DNA of 64,000 nucleotides from Shouchella oshimensis (GCF_002019765.1 NZ_KV917380.1:2638667-2702666), one strand, 5' to 3'. Numbered from the stretch's first letter, positions 39,259 through 49,965 are shown. Numbers and translations are program-made. The notes: generated from the sequence alone by a model not told the origin.

Positions 39259-39495
39259 TTATTCTTTATTATTTAATCGTTGTAAACGCATATTTGCTAG
39301 CCAAGAGAATACAAAACAGCCACTGGAAAAAACAAGACAGGCGCCTACAATAACAGCTAATGCCAACGTTGTTTCAATTCGATAGGGTTCTGGAAGCCAT
39401 AAACCCACAGTTAAAAAGAAACCAATACCTAAAAACACAAGACAAAAAGCATGATAGTCTTTTTTTGCATATACTAGTTTATCTCTTTGATCCAC
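39259..39495 (-). CDS. yrhC: YrhC family membrane protein
   Basis: 78 aa. Two membrane helices: FCLVFLGIGFFLTVGLWL and TLALAVIVGACLVFSSGCFV. B. subtilis YrhC has the same size and lies near mtnN, as here. Function unknown. Confidence 0.75.
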   Translation of the reverse strand: MDQRDKLVYAKKDYHAFCLVFLGIGFFLTVGLWLPEPYRIETTLALAVIVGACLVFSSGCFVFSWLANMRLQRLNNKE

Positions 39496-39575
39496 TCCGC
39501 TTCCCCCTTTCCCTCATCATAACAGATGACGTGCTTAAAAGAAGCGAAGACTCTTTCCTCAACTGGAAAAAAACG

Positions 39576-40268
39576 TTACGCCAATGACTCAATCATTAGC
39601 ATGACTTGTTTCGCTGAATTGACAGCTGATTTTTCTAAAAAGGTGTCATAAGACATTTTCGCATCTTGCCCAGCAACGTCAGATAATGCACGTATAATGA
39701 CAAAAGGTGTTCCGTATTGATGACAGACTTGTGCAATCGCAGCAGCTTCCATTTCTGCACAAAATGCAGTTGGAAAACGCACTTTGACAGCGTTCACTCG
39801 CTCTTCATCGTCCATAAACGAATCTCCTGTTACAACTAAACCTTCCTCAACGTGAAAGCCAACCTTGGTTGCAGCGTCCTTTGCTGCTTCAATTAGAGTT
39901 GGTTCAGGTAAATATGCTGAAACCATACCTGGTACTTGACCATACTCATATCCAAATACAGTTGCGTCTACATCGTGATGACGCACTTCTGTTGAGATAA
40001 CCAAATCCCCTACAGCCATCGTTTGGTTTAAACCGCCTGCTACACCTGTATTAATAACATATGTTGGTTGATAGCGATCGTTTAAAATAGACGTTGCTAA
40101 AGCCGCGTTTACTTTACCAATTCCGCATTTTGTTAAAATAACATTTGTACCGTTTAAAATACCGTCTGTAAACTCACAATTTGCAATAACTGTTACCGTT
40201 ACATCCGTCATTTGCTTTCTTAAATAATTAACCTCTTCTTCCATTGCGCCGATGATGCCTATTTTCAT
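39576..40268 (-). CDS. mtnN: 5'-methylthioadenosine/S-adenosylhomocysteine nucleosidase
   Basis: 230 aa. It cleaves MTA and SAH in methionine recycling. Signature: [20 protein letters not shown] with the catalytic Glu, [30 protein letters not shown] with the purine-binding Glu and Met-Glu pair, then RALSDVAG with the catalytic Asp. The start has AAAGGATG. In B. subtilis it is part of the mtnN-mccAB recycling cluster; here only yrhC follows. Confidence 0.96.
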   Translation of the reverse strand: MKIGIIGAMEEEVNYLRKQMTDVTVTVIANCEFTDGILNGTNVILTKCGIGKVNAALATSILNDRYQPTYVINTGVAGGLNQTMAVGDLVISTEVRHHDVDATVFGYEYGQVPGMVSAYLPEPTLIEAAKDAATKVGFHVEEGLVVTGDSFMDDEERVNAVKVRFPTAFCAEMEAAAIAQVCHQYGTPFVIIRALSDVAGQDAKMSYDTFLEKSAVNSAKQVMLMIESLA

Positions 40269-40404
40269 TTAATTCATCCTTTCCCTAGCAAAATGCTTCC
40301 TCAACTAGTATACACATTGCTTTCACTTGTTTCACTAAAAAAGTCTATTCTTTAAGCATTGGATAGTCCGTTTTCTTTACTTCAATACGATTTTTCCTTT
40401 CGAG

Positions 40405-40446
40405 CAAAGAAAAGCCTCTCCATACAGTGTGAATGGAAAGGCTTTG
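40405..40446 (-). terminator. Terminator after yrrS
   Basis: Minus strand AAAGCCTTTCCAT pairs with ATGGAGAGGCTTT (13 bp, one G-U), followed by T-rich sequence. Confidence 0.85.
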
Positions 40447-40451
40447 GTTCT

Positions 40452-41057
40452 TTAATTCGGATTTGTTTCCGATTGATTCACTGATTCAATTTGCCAGCCA
40501 AGTTCTGGGGATTCTACCCACTGTAAACGAACTTGATAATACAGCCCCGTGCCTTTATCTAATAGCGTCACAATGGCACTCGTAGTCGATCCACCGTTTC
40601 CAATCCAAATGGTATCACTCGTACTACTCGATAGACCAGTTGCATTATATGCTGCTTGTTCCATCTCATTCCAATTTTGACCACCGAAGTTATTTGGAGC
40701 AGGGTTCGTTTGCTCTGTTGGTAACACATCCCCTACTTCAGCTTGTCCGCCATCTTCTTCTTCGTTGGCATCGTCCTCTTCAGTCGCTTCTTCCTCATCT
40801 ATACCGTCTTCTTCATTTGAAGCATCTTCTTCATTTGCCTCGTCTTCTGTTTCCTCATTATCACTAGACTCATCCGATTCATCTGAATCAGGGTCTATAA
40901 TTTGTCTGCTCTCTTCTGTAGCAGTTTGGTCTTGATTCACCATATTTACGACTAATGTACCTCCAAAAAAGAGAATTAGAATGACAACAATGGTAATCGC
41001 GATGTTAAGGATTTGGTTTTTTCGTTTATCTTTACGGCTTTCATAACGTTGGCCCAT
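40452..41057 (-). CDS. yrrS: YrrS-like (DUF1510) membrane-anchored protein
   Basis: 201 aa. One membrane helix near residues 16-38 (ILNIAITIVVILILFFGGTL), then a long acidic disordered region of Glu/Asp/Ser (about 50-100), then the conserved DUF1510 domain ending WVESPELGWQIESVNQS. B. subtilis yrrS precedes pbpI (yrrR); that gene is missing here. It is likely an outside-facing partner in cell wall work. Confidence 0.85.
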   Translation of the reverse strand: MGQRYESRKDKRKNQILNIAITIVVILILFFGGTLVVNMVNQDQTATEESRQIIDPDSDESDESSDNEETEDEANEEDASNEEDGIDEEEATEEDDANEEEDGGQAEVGDVLPTEQTNPAPNNFGGQNWNEMEQAAYNATGLSSSTSDTIWIGNGGSTTSAIVTLLDKGTGLYYQVRLQWVESPELGWQIESVNQSETNPN

Positions 41058-41134
41058 AGTGTAAATTCCCTCCTATCTCTCTACTCCATTATAGCTCGTT
41101 CTAATTAAACCGCAACAGGTATCACTTAGCAAGC

Positions 41135-41178
41135 GAAAAAAGTCTCCTTCAGTTAAACAGAAAAAGGAGACTTTTTTA
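41135..41178 (-). terminator. Terminator after greA
   Basis: Minus strand AAGTCTCCTT, 14-base loop, AAGGAGACTT, then TTTT. Confidence 0.9.
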
Positions 41179-41181
41179 CTA

Positions 41182-41658
41182 TTAGCGAATCTCTAAAATT
41201 TCTACTTCCATTTCACCAGCTGGCGTATTGACAGTTACTTTATCTTTAACCGTTTTCCCTAATAAGCTTTGTGCCATTGGGGAGTCATTTGAAATCTTCC
41301 CATCAAGTGGGTCTGATTCAGCTGAACCAACAATGGTGTACTCTTCTTCATCCCCATCAGGTAATTCAATTAGACGTACTGTTTTACCAAGTGATACGAC
41401 ATTACTTGCTGTTTTTTCTTTTTCAATCATGACAGCATTACGAATCATTTTTTCAAGTTGTGCAATTCGACCTTCTACAAACGCCTGGTCTTCCTTTGCA
41501 GAGTCGTACTCGGAGTTCTCTGATAAATCGCCAAAACTTCTAGCTATTTTGATACGCTCGACTACTTCTTTACGTCGAGTCGTAATTAAATGTTGCAATT
41601 CATCTTCTAATTTCTTTTTTCCTTCTTCTGTCATATAATGTTTTTTCTCTTCAGCCAT
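41182..41658 (-). CDS. greA: Transcription elongation factor GreA
   Basis: 158 aa counted from the ATG at 41658 (GAGGAG 11 bases before; the GTG at 41670 is a close alternative). It rescues backtracked RNA polymerase. N-terminal coiled coil with the acidic tip [17 protein letters not shown]-terminal FKBP-like part [20 protein letters not shown]. Downstream of udk in the usual order. Confidence 0.96.
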   Translation of the reverse strand: MAEEKKHYMTEEGKKKLEDELQHLITTRRKEVVERIKIARSFGDLSENSEYDSAKEDQAFVEGRIAQLEKMIRNAVMIEKEKTASNVVSLGKTVRLIELPDGDEEEYTIVGSAESDPLDGKISNDSPMAQSLLGKTVKDKVTVNTPAGEMEVEILEIR

Positions 41659-41699
41659 TCTTTCATTCACTCCTCAATGTTAGTAAAGAATCTATATCA

Positions 41700-42350
41700 T
41701 TAGATGTTTGAATCCTGCTTTTGTTGGATAACCGTTCTGATCTTTGTTGCCATTAAATCAATCGCAACTTTATTTTCTCCACCTTCAGGAATAATTACGT
41801 CAGCATAACGCTTCGTTGGTTCGATAAATTGTAAATGCATCGGACGAACCACATTGGTATATTGCTCGATAACAGATTCAATCGTACGCCCTCTTTCTTT
41901 TGTATCCCTTAAAAGTCGCCTCATAATACGAATGTCAGCATCCGTGTCAACAAATACTTTAATGTCCATCATACTGCGTAAGCGCTCATCTTCTAGAATT
42001 AAAATACCTTCTAAAATAATGACGTCTTTCGGTTTGATTTCCAGTACTTCCTTTGCACGTGTATGCTGCGCATAGTCATACGCAGGTTTGTAAATAGGCG
42101 TGCGATCAACAAGCTGTCTCAGGTGAGCATAAAGCAACTCATTGTCAAATGCAAGCGGATGATCGTAATTTGTTTTTAATCGGTCTTCAAACGCAAGATG
42201 ATCTTGATTCTTATAGTAAGCATCTTGTTCAATCAAAACAATAGAAGATTGGTTAAATTGATTAAAAATTTCTTTTGCAACGGTTGTTTTGCCAGAACCA
42301 GTGCCACCAGCTACCCCTATAATAACAGGTCTATTTTGATTTATTGTCAT
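41700..42350 (-). CDS. udk: Uridine kinase
   Basis: 216 aa. It phosphorylates uridine and cytidine for salvage. Walker [52 protein letters not shown], and [20 protein letters not shown] are all family blocks. Starts inside the end of trmR (20-base overlap) and so is probably coupled to it. Confidence 0.96.
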   Translation of the reverse strand: MTINQNRPVIIGVAGGTGSGKTTVAKEIFNQFNQSSIVLIEQDAYYKNQDHLAFEDRLKTNYDHPLAFDNELLYAHLRQLVDRTPIYKPAYDYAQHTRAKEVLEIKPKDVIILEGILILEDERLRSMMDIKVFVDTDADIRIMRRLLRDTKERGRTIESVIEQYTNVVRPMHLQFIEPTKRYADVIIPEGGENKVAIDLMATKIRTVIQQKQDSNI

Positions 42351-43005
42351 AATCTTCCCTCTTTATTCTCGTACTACAAGCTATACCGTCTCCGATTGGA
42401 ATAATGGATGTGTAAAACTCTGTGTGTTGACTAAGCCATTCATTATAGTGCTTTATTTTTGCAACCAGCTTTTGAATTCGCTTAGGCTCCATAGATAAAT
42501 CTTGTTTAGCTACAAGCCCTCTAAATAAAATATTATCACTTAAGATAACACCATTATCTGATAAAAGCGGTTCAAACTGTTCAAAGAATGCTTGATATTT
42601 TCCTTTAGCGGCATCAATAAAAATACTGTCAAAAGGAAGATAGGGTGTAAGCAAATGAACGGCATCTTCTGCATCAGCCAGATAAGGAATAATTCGGTCC
42701 GATAGTCCCGCCTGTTCAATATGAGCTACAGCTTGTTCGTAGCGGTGCTCATCCCGCTCAATGGTAATAATGGTTGTTGAAGGAAGCGCTTCCGCTAATC
42801 GTATAGCAGAATAACCAATCGCTGTCCCTACTTCTAAAATTCGCTTTGGTTGCTGTGCTTGCAAAATAGAAACCATTGCGTTTAATGACAGTTCATCCAT
42901 AATCGGCACGTTTTCTTTGCGGGCCAATGCTTCCATTTCAAGAACCAGTTTGCTTTTTGCACGGTTTAAAGATGCAATATATGAGATCATTTCTTCATTT
43001 ATCAT
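42331..43005 (-). CDS. trmR: tRNA 5-hydroxyuridine methyltransferase TrmR (YrrM)
   Basis: 224 aa. SAM-dependent O-methyltransferase: motif [55 protein letters not shown], and the Asp-Asn step [11 protein letters not shown]. TrmR methylates ho5U34 to mo5U34 in tRNA. In B. subtilis yrrN and yrrO (TrhP1/TrhP2) sit between it and udk; here they are missing. Confidence 0.9.
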   Translation of the reverse strand: MINEEMISYIASLNRAKSKLVLEMEALARKENVPIMDELSLNAMVSILQAQQPKRILEVGTAIGYSAIRLAEALPSTTIITIERDEHRYEQAVAHIEQAGLSDRIIPYLADAEDAVHLLTPYLPFDSIFIDAAKGKYQAFFEQFEPLLSDNGVILSDNILFRGLVAKQDLSMEPKRIQKLVAKIKHYNEWLSQHTEFYTSIIPIGDGIACSTRIKREDYDNKSK

Positions 43006-43027
43006 GTACGTTCGAACATCCTTTTAC

Positions 43028-43062
43028 GAAAAAAGCATGGGAGCACGTTGCTCCCTATGCTT
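43028..43062 (-). terminator. Terminator after mltG
   Basis: Minus strand AAGCATAGGGAGCA pairs with TGCTCCCATGCTT, followed by TTTT. It would separate mltG from trmR-udk. Confidence 0.85.
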
Positions 43063-43065
43063 ACT

Positions 43066-44211
43066 TTATTCAGTATCCTCTGCTGCCTCTTGCCATTCAT
43101 GACGATACGCATCTCTTGCCTCTAAATGAGCATCATACTCTTCATTATAAATAATCTCGCCATTATAACGGGCATAAAAGTAAAGATAATTTGTTTCATT
43201 TGGATCAGCTGCTGCAACGAGCGCTTCCTCTCGTACAGTAGAAATTGGACCTGGCGGTAAACCTGTATGCTGATACGTATTATAAGGTGAATCTACCTCT
43301 AAATCATCATAAGTGGTCATATAAATATGTTCCCCTTGCGCATAGGCAACCGTAGGATCTACTTGTAGCATCATACCTTCATTTAAACGATTATGCAAGA
43401 CTCCAGCAATCGTAAAACGATCTTCTCTTTCTCTCGCTTCACGTTCTACAATGGAACCAATGGTCAAAAGTTCATGAAAGGTATAGTCACTGGCATTAAT
43501 AATTCCTTGTCTTTCATTATAAACAAGTTGCATCTGATCAAGCATTGAACGTACAACCGCTTCAATATCAGGCTGTTCCTCATCAAACTGATAGCTAGCA
43601 GGAAAGAGATAGCCCTCAAGCGGGTGATGAATGTCTTCATCTAAAATTTCTTCCGTTAGCATATCGTATTCTTCAATAAGTGTTTGAACAAATTCTTCAT
43701 CATCAATAAACGAAAAGATATCGTCTTGACTGTCTCCTGTAAATTCACTTAAACGCTCTGTAATGGTGTTTAGCGTTAATCCTTCTGGAATGACAATCGT
43801 CGTCGCCGCTTCTGCCATAACAAGACCATCTTTTAATTCTTCAATAATTTCATCAGTATCCATTGATGTATTGAGTGAATAGGTTCCTGCTTGGAAACCC
43901 GATTCGTTTTTATACCTTGTGTAATAGCGAAAGAACGTTGCATTTCTAATAACACCTTCATCTTCTAAGATTTGAGCAATTTGTGAAGTAGAGGTGTTTA
44001 CAGGAATGTGAACTTCAACGTCCTGTCCATCATCACTTGCATCGACAGGCTTTAATGCATTAACAAAGTACGTATAACCGCCAATGATAACAGCAAGTAC
44101 AACGACAAAAAAAGCCGACAGACTGATGAAGACAATCTTTCGAACTGTCTTTGCCTGAGATGCACGCTCTTGATAAACATCATTAGCTTTATATTTCTTT
44201 TCTTTTGACAT
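43066..44211 (-). CDS. mltG: Endolytic murein transglycosylase MltG (YrrL)
   Basis: 381 aa from the ATG at 44211 with GAGGAGG. A cytoplasmic basic start, one membrane helix (VFISLSAFFVVVLAVIIGGY), a LysM-like part, then the YceG domain with EREAREREDRFTIAGVLHNR and MMLQVDPTVAYAQG containing the catalytic Glu. It cuts nascent peptidoglycan strands. Confidence 0.95.
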   Translation of the reverse strand: MSKEKKYKANDVYQERASQAKTVRKIVFISLSAFFVVVLAVIIGGYTYFVNALKPVDASDDGQDVEVHIPVNTSTSQIAQILEDEGVIRNATFFRYYTRYKNESGFQAGTYSLNTSMDTDEIIEELKDGLVMAEAATTIVIPEGLTLNTITERLSEFTGDSQDDIFSFIDDEEFVQTLIEEYDMLTEEILDEDIHHPLEGYLFPASYQFDEEQPDIEAVVRSMLDQMQLVYNERQGIINASDYTFHELLTIGSIVEREAREREDRFTIAGVLHNRLNEGMMLQVDPTVAYAQGEHIYMTTYDDLEVDSPYNTYQHTGLPPGPISTVREEALVAAADPNETNYLYFYARYNGEIIYNEEYDAHLEARDAYRHEWQEAAEDTE

Positions 44212-44301
44212 TAATTGCCTCCTCACTCGTCCAATTATACAATAGTTTTCTGCTTTCTTGTATAGGGGAATTGGACGATGTGCAGCATACACATACGGAT
44301 G

Positions 44302-44326
44302 AACCCGTGCAACGCCTGCACGGGTT
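44302..44326. terminator. Strong hairpin downstream of yrzB
   Basis: AACCCGTGCA, five-base loop, TGCACGGGTT: 10 perfect base pairs. No T-run follows on the minus strand, so it may be an mRNA end-protecting or weak terminating hairpin before mltG. Confidence 0.5.
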
Positions 44327-44335
44327 ATGTGCTAT

Positions 44336-44626
44336 TTACTCGTCTTCTTCCTCAGAAAAAGTATTCAACATTTCTTCAATCATTTCCCACTCTTCATCTG
44401 TTTCAACTGGGAAGAAGGCAATATCATTATCTTCATCTTCACGATCTTCGTAACGAAAAGCAAATACTTCTACTTCCTCATCGTCATCCTCTTCTTCACC
44501 AACTGGAACTAGAACCATATACGATTTGTTTGTTTCATCAACTGTAAAGCGGAATAATTCATCAAATAAATGCTCCGTACCTTCTTCATCTGGAATAACA
44601 AAACGTTCTTTTTCTTCTTGTGCCAT
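44336..44626 (-). CDS. yrzB: YrzB family protein (DUF1292)
   Basis: 96 aa. Very acidic (EEEDDDEEVEVFAFRYED), with the family motif ELFRFTVDETNKSYMVLVPV and the C-terminal EEWEMIEEMLNTFSEE. Encoded between yrrK and mltG as in B. subtilis. Function unknown. Confidence 0.88.
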   Translation of the reverse strand: MAQEEKERFVIPDEEGTEHLFDELFRFTVDETNKSYMVLVPVGEEEDDDEEVEVFAFRYEDREDEDNDIAFFPVETDEEWEMIEEMLNTFSEEEDE

Positions 44627-44646
44627 GTAAAAAACCTACCTTTTTT

Positions 44647-45072
44647 CTATTTAGTGTATGAACGTCGATCAAGATAACCTTGCAAAATCAAGCGGGCCGC
44701 CATTTGGTCAATCACTTTTTTTCGTTTCTTTCGACTAACATCTGCATCAACCAACACACGTTCAGCAGCCATCGTTGTTAAACGCTCGTCCCAAAGTTCG
44801 GTATGAATGGATACATATTCAGATAACTGTGCGACGAACTGTTCACTTCTCTGCCCACTTGCTCCAATAGTTCCATCCATATTTTTAGGATATCCAACAA
44901 CAACCGTTTGAACAGCATGTTCTTCTATTAAAGAAACAATTTGTTTAAAATCCTCTGCTTCATTCGATTCATTTCTTCTAATCGTTTTCAAACCTTGAGC
45001 AGTCCATCCAAACGCGTCACTTATGGCAATGCCAATTGTTTTCGTCCCTACATCTAGTCCGAGTATCTTCAT
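44647..45072 (-). CDS. yrrK: Holliday junction resolvase-like RuvX (YrrK/YqgF)
   Basis: 141 aa. RNase H-like fold: [20 protein letters not shown] with the first Asp, [20 protein letters not shown], then [15 protein letters not shown] and [14 protein letters not shown]. The family acts in 16S rRNA 5' processing and perhaps DNA repair. It overlaps the yrzL stop by 4 bases. Confidence 0.94.
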   Translation of the reverse strand: MKILGLDVGTKTIGIAISDAFGWTAQGLKTIRRNESNEAEDFKQIVSLIEEHAVQTVVVGYPKNMDGTIGASGQRSEQFVAQLSEYVSIHTELWDERLTTMAAERVLVDADVSRKKRKKVIDQMAARLILQGYLDRRSYTK

Positions 45073-45341
45073 TTAATCGTTTTTCCCTGCTCCTTTAAAT
45101 ACGATTTAACCAATGTTTCAATTAGTTCATCTCGTTCAAGTTTGCGAATGAGTGTACGTGCATCTTTATGTCTTGGTATATAGGCCGGATCGCCAGACAA
45201 GAGGTAGCCTACAATTTGATTAATCGGATTATACCCTTTTTCCTCAAGTGCATCATAAACAGATAAGAGCACTTCACGAACATCTTTATCAAAGGAATCA
45301 TCATTAAAGTTAAACTGCATCGTATTATCCATTGAACTCAA
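45069..45341 (-). CDS. yrzL: YrzL (IreB/ReoM family) regulator
   Basis: 90 aa. Family motif [20 protein letters not shown], then [20 protein letters not shown] and [20 protein letters not shown]. In relatives this protein is a target of the PASTA kinase (IreB, ReoM) and controls LpxC-like/MurA turnover; the Thr of that system is not clearly seen. First gene of the yrzL-yrrK-yrzB group, next to alaS. Confidence 0.92.
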   Translation of the reverse strand: MSSMDNTMQFNFNDDSFDKDVREVLLSVYDALEEKGYNPINQIVGYLLSGDPAYIPRHKDARTLIRKLERDELIETLVKSYLKEQGKTIK

Positions 45342-45417
45342 TTGCTCTCACCTCTTTTATTTAGTAATAGAAGGTTTGCTCAAAGTATCGTCTTCATTGT
45401 ACAACAGATTGGTTCAA

Positions 45418-48060
45418 TTAGGAAATTAAATTGACATGTTCCTTTACATAGTTTAACGCATCTTGAAGTTTCGATGGATCCTTACCACCCGCTTGAGCCA
45501 TATCAGGACGGCCACCACCACCGCCGCCAGTGCGGCTTGCTACTTCTTTAATTAATTTCCCAGCGTGAAGCCCTTCGCTAATTGCTGCCTTCGTAACACC
45601 TGCAACAAGTGATACTTTATCCCCTGTTTTTGCTCCTAATACAATAACAGCTTTACGATCTTCTTGTTTTAAAGAATCGACCATTGCACGTAAAGAATCC
45701 ATATCCTTTGCTTGTACGACTTCTGCCAATACTGAGATACCATTAATCTCTTCTGCTTTATCAAGTAATTGCCCTGCTTCTTTTTGAGCAAGTCGAGCAG
45801 TTAACGAGTCATTTTCACGATTTAATTCACGTAAATCTTGTTGTAATGCTTCAATTCTTGCAGGAACATCTCTTAGTTGCTTCACTTTCAAACGCTCTTG
45901 CGCGTCTGTTAACAGTGATAATTGGTCGTTAACAAAATCATAAGCTCCTTTTGATGTTACAGCTTCAATCCGTCGAACGCCTGCGCCAATTCCAGATTCA
46001 CTGACGAGCTTAAACAAACCAATTTCAGCAGAATTGCGAACGTGGCAACCTCCGCATAGCTCTAAGCTATAATCACCAATTTGAACAAGTCGTACTTCAT
46101 CACCATATTTTTCACCGAAAAGCGCCATTGCACCTTTTTCTTTCGCGGTTGCAAGAGACTCAGTCGTGATCGTGACAGGCAACGCCTGCCATACTTTTTC
46201 GTTTACAAGCTGTTCAATTTGCGCAAGCTCATTTGGCGTCACTTGACCGAAATGAGAAAAATCAAATCGTAGTCGTTCTCCGTTTACAAGAGATCCTGCT
46301 TGATTAACGTGCTCTCCAAGAACATCTTTTAAAGCTTGGTGAAGCAAATGAGTGGCCGTATGATTTTTCACAATGTCTAAGCGTTCTCTAACTTCAATAC
46401 GTGCTTGCACTTTATCACCTTGTTGAAGAGTGCCTGATTCCATTTCAACTGTATGCAAATGCTGGCCATTTGGTGCTTTTTTAACGTCTAGTACGCGACC
46501 TTGTCCTTTATCTGTATAGAGAACACCTTGGTCCGCTACTTGACCACCGCTTTCAGCGTAAAAAGGAGTTTCGTCTAAAATAATTGAAATCGTATCCCCT
46601 GATTGAGCCATATCGATGGTTTCTTTGTCTTTGATGATGACGTTAATTGTAGAGGTCGTTTCCGTATGTTCGTAGCCTACAAATACACTTGGTGTTTTCA
46701 AGTCACCAAATACATCTTCCTGAACACCCATTGATGCGGTTTCCTGTCTAGCGGCACGTGCACGGTTACGCTGAGCTTCCATCTCCTGCTCAAATTCTTC
46801 TCGGTGAATGCGAAGCCCCTCTTCTTCCACATATTCTTCGGTTAAATCAACTGGAAATCCGTAGGTGTCGTACAAGCGGAACACGTCTTTACCGTTGATC
46901 ATCTGTTCATTATTTTCTTTAGCCTTTTTCATGATCTCACTTAAAATTGCTAGTCCCTCATGAAGTGTTTCGTGAAAACGTTCTTCTTCTGTGCGAATCA
47001 CACGTTGAATAAACGCTTTCTTTTCATTTACTTCGGGATAAAAATCTTCCATAATCGTGCCAACTACTGGTACGAGTGTATACATAAAGGGTTTTTCAAT
47101 CCCAATTGCTTTAGCAAAGCGTACTGCACGTCTAAGTAAACGTCTTAATACATAGCCTCTTCCTTCATTTGAAGGCAATGCGCCATCCCCAATCGCAAAA
47201 GCAACTGTTCGAATATGATCCACAACCACTTTATAAGCTGTGTCTACGGTTTCATTACCACTATTATATGATGCGTTTGCTAATTTCTCGGTCTCTTTAA
47301 TAATGGGCAAAAATAAATCTGTATCAAAATTTGTTCGTGCATCTTGAATAACAGATACCATTCGCTCAAGTCCCATGCCGGTATCAATGTTTTTCTTCGG
47401 TAAAGGTGTATAGGTGCCATCTGCATTGTGATTAAATTGTGAGAAAACCAAATTCCAAATTTCTAAATAGCGCTCATTTTCTCCTCCTGGGTACAACTCT
47501 GGATCTTTCGGATCATTGCCATAGCTTGGTCCACGATCATAAAATATTTCCGAGTTTGGTCCACTTGGCCCCTCACCAATATCCCAAAAATTCCCTTCCA
47601 AACGAATGATTCGCTCTTCAGGTACACCCACTTTGTCCATCCATAATTTATACGCTTCATGATCTTCAGGATGAACCGTAACCGATAGTTTTTCTTTATC
47701 AAAGCCAATCCACTTCTCACTTGTAAGGAATTCCCAACTCCAAATGATGGCTTCTTCTTTAAAATAATCACCAATCGAAAAATTTCCAAGCATTTCAAAG
47801 AAGGTGTGGTGACGAGCCGTTTTTCCAACAATTTCAATATCATTCGTTCGAATCGATTTTTGAGCGTTTACGATACGTGGGTTTTCAGGAATTATACGAC
47901 CATCAAAATATTTTTTCAATGTAGCTACCCCACTGTTAATCCACAATAAACTAGGATCTTCAAACGGGACTAACGATGCACTCGGCTCTACAGAGTGACC
48001 TTTTTCTTTAAAGAAATCAATAAACATTTGTCGGACTTGTGCTGAAGTTAATTTCTTCAT
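45418..48060 (-). CDS. alaS: Alanyl-tRNA synthetase
   Basis: 880 aa from the ATG at 48060 (AAGGAG 12 bases before; an upstream in-frame ATG at 48072 also exists). Class II catalytic core ([20 protein letters not shown]), editing domain zinc motif HTATHLLHQ and [16 protein letters not shown], then the C-Ala domain with Gly-rich [19 protein letters not shown]. Regulated by an upstream T-box. Confidence 0.97.
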   Translation of the reverse strand: MKKLTSAQVRQMFIDFFKEKGHSVEPSASLVPFEDPSLLWINSGVATLKKYFDGRIIPENPRIVNAQKSIRTNDIEIVGKTARHHTFFEMLGNFSIGDYFKEEAIIWSWEFLTSEKWIGFDKEKLSVTVHPEDHEAYKLWMDKVGVPEERIIRLEGNFWDIGEGPSGPNSEIFYDRGPSYGNDPKDPELYPGGENERYLEIWNLVFSQFNHNADGTYTPLPKKNIDTGMGLERMVSVIQDARTNFDTDLFLPIIKETEKLANASYNSGNETVDTAYKVVVDHIRTVAFAIGDGALPSNEGRGYVLRRLLRRAVRFAKAIGIEKPFMYTLVPVVGTIMEDFYPEVNEKKAFIQRVIRTEEERFHETLHEGLAILSEIMKKAKENNEQMINGKDVFRLYDTYGFPVDLTEEYVEEEGLRIHREEFEQEMEAQRNRARAARQETASMGVQEDVFGDLKTPSVFVGYEHTETTSTINVIIKDKETIDMAQSGDTISIILDETPFYAESGGQVADQGVLYTDKGQGRVLDVKKAPNGQHLHTVEMESGTLQQGDKVQARIEVRERLDIVKNHTATHLLHQALKDVLGEHVNQAGSLVNGERLRFDFSHFGQVTPNELAQIEQLVNEKVWQALPVTITTESLATAKEKGAMALFGEKYGDEVRLVQIGDYSLELCGGCHVRNSAEIGLFKLVSESGIGAGVRRIEAVTSKGAYDFVNDQLSLLTDAQERLKVKQLRDVPARIEALQQDLRELNRENDSLTARLAQKEAGQLLDKAEEINGISVLAEVVQAKDMDSLRAMVDSLKQEDRKAVIVLGAKTGDKVSLVAGVTKAAISEGLHAGKLIKEVASRTGGGGGGRPDMAQAGGKDPSKLQDALNYVKEHVNLIS

Positions 48061-48094
48061 TTTTGGACTCATCTCCTTTATGTATAAAAACAAA

Positions 48095-48349
48095 TAAAAA
48101 AACCCCTTCCCTATAAAGGGACGAGATTGTTTTCACGCGGTACCACCCTTAATTATAACAAGAATTCTCTTATTATCACTTAAGCCCTTTAACGCAGGTG
48201 ACGGCGATATACTCGCTACTCCAGAATAGCATTCCGCATTTCTTCGTTAATGCTTTTTTCAGCCAAGAAAGCATCTCTCTTTAAACGGGCTAATGCGTAC
48301 TCGTTCTTTCACTGTAATTATTCCACTATGCATGTACGTAACTTGATTC
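48095..48349 (-). promoter_or_regulatory. T-box riboswitch upstream of alaS
   Basis: The minus strand holds the T-box sequence AGGGTGGTACCGCG (48151-48138) followed by a terminator stem GTCCCTTTATAGGGA... and seven T near 48110-48096. A Stem I-like region lies 5' of it. Uncharged tRNA-Ala binding should favour the antiterminator and allow alaS transcription. I did not fix the specifier codon. Confidence 0.93.
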
Positions 48350-48355
48350 ACGAAG

Positions 48356-48384
48356 ATTATAGCGCGCAAGACTTCAAAAGTCAA
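48356..48384 (-). promoter_or_regulatory. Sigma-A promoter of the alaS T-box transcript
   Basis: TTGACT (48384-48379), 17-base spacer, TATAAT (48361-48356) on the minus strand. The -35 overlaps the end of the yrrI gene. Confidence 0.85.
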
Positions 48385-49457
48385 TTAAACTCCACTTCGC
48401 CTTTCATATACGTCCGAATATGAAGTAATGTGACTTTTGCGATAGCTGTTACAGGGACAGCAACAAGTAATCCGACAATCCCTCCGACTTCTACTCCGAT
48501 TAGTAATGCTAAAATGATTAAAATTGGATGAAGGTGAACGGTTTTCCCTACAATTAAGGGGGATAACACGTTTCCTTCTATTTGCTGAGTGACAAAGATA
48601 CTTATAGCCGTGAAGAGCGCTAATGATGGAGACACAAGTAATGCGGAGCCAACGGCTGGTATTGCTCCAATAAAAGCACCGAAATAAGGAATGAAGTTTG
48701 TTGCTCCAATAAAAATACCAAGTAAAAACGCATAGGGCACCCCTAAAACAAGAAGGGCAATCGTTGATAACCCGCCAACACAAAGGGCAACGAGTAATTG
48801 TCCACGCAAATACGATCCAAACGTTTTGTCCACGTCTTTTAAATAAAGACGTGTCATGGTTCGCCATTTTCTAGGTGTTACATAAAAACCGACTCGCTGT
48901 AATAGAGTAAAATCTTTTAATAAATAAAAGACAAGAAAAGGAACAACAATCCATAATACGCTCGATTGTATTATTGTTAAAATAAAGGATTCTACCTGAT
49001 CTAAACCTTTTTCTGTAAATTGTTCTATTTTCCCGGACCAGTCTCCTACATGCTCTCTTAAGGGATCTGGTAAACCCTCCGTTTTTTCTTGATAAGTAAG
49101 AAGCATTGCTTTTAGAGAACCAATATGATGCGGCACTACCTCCATCGCCTCTTGTACTTGTCTTACAACGATTGGTATTCCTAAAAATAGAAGAGCCACT
49201 ATGACTAGGATAAATAAAAGGAATAGCAAAGCCGTTGCCACACTCCGATTCATGCCAAAATGGACTGCTTTCTCAATTAATGGATGCAGTAAATAAGCAA
49301 TTAATATAGATACAAGAATCGGCCAAATTAGTGGCTGAACAATGGTGAAAAGTGGCTTAATATATGTAAGCACGTAGAGAACAAGTAAAAAAAACACGAA
49401 CATAATAAGCCATTTTGACCACTTTAATACGTCAGCAACTAGTAAGTCTCGCTTCAA
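48381..49457 (-). CDS. yrrI: AI-2E family transporter/permease YrrI, TTG start
   Basis: 358 aa from the TTG at 49457 with AGAGGAG; a longer in-frame version lacks a site. Eight or so membrane helices (WLIMFVFFLLVLYVLTYIKP, LIWPILVSILIAYLLHPLIE); family block IGATNFIPYFGAFIGAIPAV and late VSPLIVGKTVHLHPILIILA-like step. Substrate unknown; relatives include sodium/proton antiporters. Confidence 0.9.
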   Translation of the reverse strand: MKRDLLVADVLKWSKWLIMFVFFLLVLYVLTYIKPLFTIVQPLIWPILVSILIAYLLHPLIEKAVHFGMNRSVATALLFLLFILVIVALLFLGIPIVVRQVQEAMEVVPHHIGSLKAMLLTYQEKTEGLPDPLREHVGDWSGKIEQFTEKGLDQVESFILTIIQSSVLWIVVPFLVFYLLKDFTLLQRVGFYVTPRKWRTMTRLYLKDVDKTFGSYLRGQLLVALCVGGLSTIALLVLGVPYAFLLGIFIGATNFIPYFGAFIGAIPAVGSALLVSPSLALFTAISIFVTQQIEGNVLSPLIVGKTVHLHPILIILALLIGVEVGGIVGLLVAVPVTAIAKVTLLHIRTYMKGEVEFN

Positions 49458-49508
49458 TTGGTTCACTCCTCTCTTCCACTTAGAATGCGCAACTTTAAAG
49501 TAAATTAA

Positions 49509-49543
49509 CAAAAAAAGAACATGGCATTCGATCCATGTTCTTA
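49509..49543 (-). terminator. Terminator after yrzQ-like gene
   Basis: Minus strand AAGAACATGG, short loop, CCATGTTCTT, then seven T. Confidence 0.9.
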
Positions 49544-49553
49544 ATAAGCACTG

Positions 49554-49742
49554 TTATGCGTGAAACATTTTTTTCACTTTCTTCTTTGTTTTCTTCCACG
49601 TTTTTCCGTTCATTAATTTCTTATCCGCTTCCATGATCGGTTCAAAGAAATTGTATACTTTCTTTTTTGCCTTCTTATCGTTCATTGAATACCAAGCAGC
49701 TCCAAGACCAATCACCATTAATGGCGCAATGGATTTACGCAA
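49554..49742 (-). CDS. YrzQ-like (DUF3918) membrane protein
   Basis: 62 aa. One membrane helix at the N-terminus (IAPLMVIGLGAAWYSM) and a strongly basic tail (KTWKKTKKKVKKMFHA). The same position relative to yrrI and yrrD as yrzQ of B. subtilis. Function unknown. Confidence 0.65.
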   Translation of the reverse strand: MRKSIAPLMVIGLGAAWYSMNDKKAKKKVYNFFEPIMEADKKLMNGKTWKKTKKKVKKMFHA

Positions 49743-49762
49743 GATCGATTCACCTCGATTCT

Positions 49763-49951
49763 TTATAAATCTATTTGTCTTTCCTCTTCTGCAAATAAAT
49801 CATCGAGGGAACTCAAAGACCCATCTTCCTCTACTTGATGGAGCATTAATGTTCCTTTAACCAGGCTCATTTCAATGAAACAGTGCCAACAGTAATATTG
49901 ATTTGTGCCAATTTTACCAATATCTTTTAAATGGCAATTCGGACATCGCAT
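49763..49951 (-). CDS. Small zinc-ribbon protein (YrzR-like place)
   Basis: 62 aa. Zinc ribbon with CPNCHLKDIGKIG and YYCWHCFIEMSL; the rest acidic (LFAEEERQIDL). It lies between yrrD and the yrzQ-like gene. Name based on position only. Confidence 0.65.
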   Translation of the reverse strand: MRCPNCHLKDIGKIGTNQYYCWHCFIEMSLVKGTLMLHQVEEDGSLSSLDDLFAEEERQIDL

Positions 49952-49965
49952 TATAGGTGCCTCCT

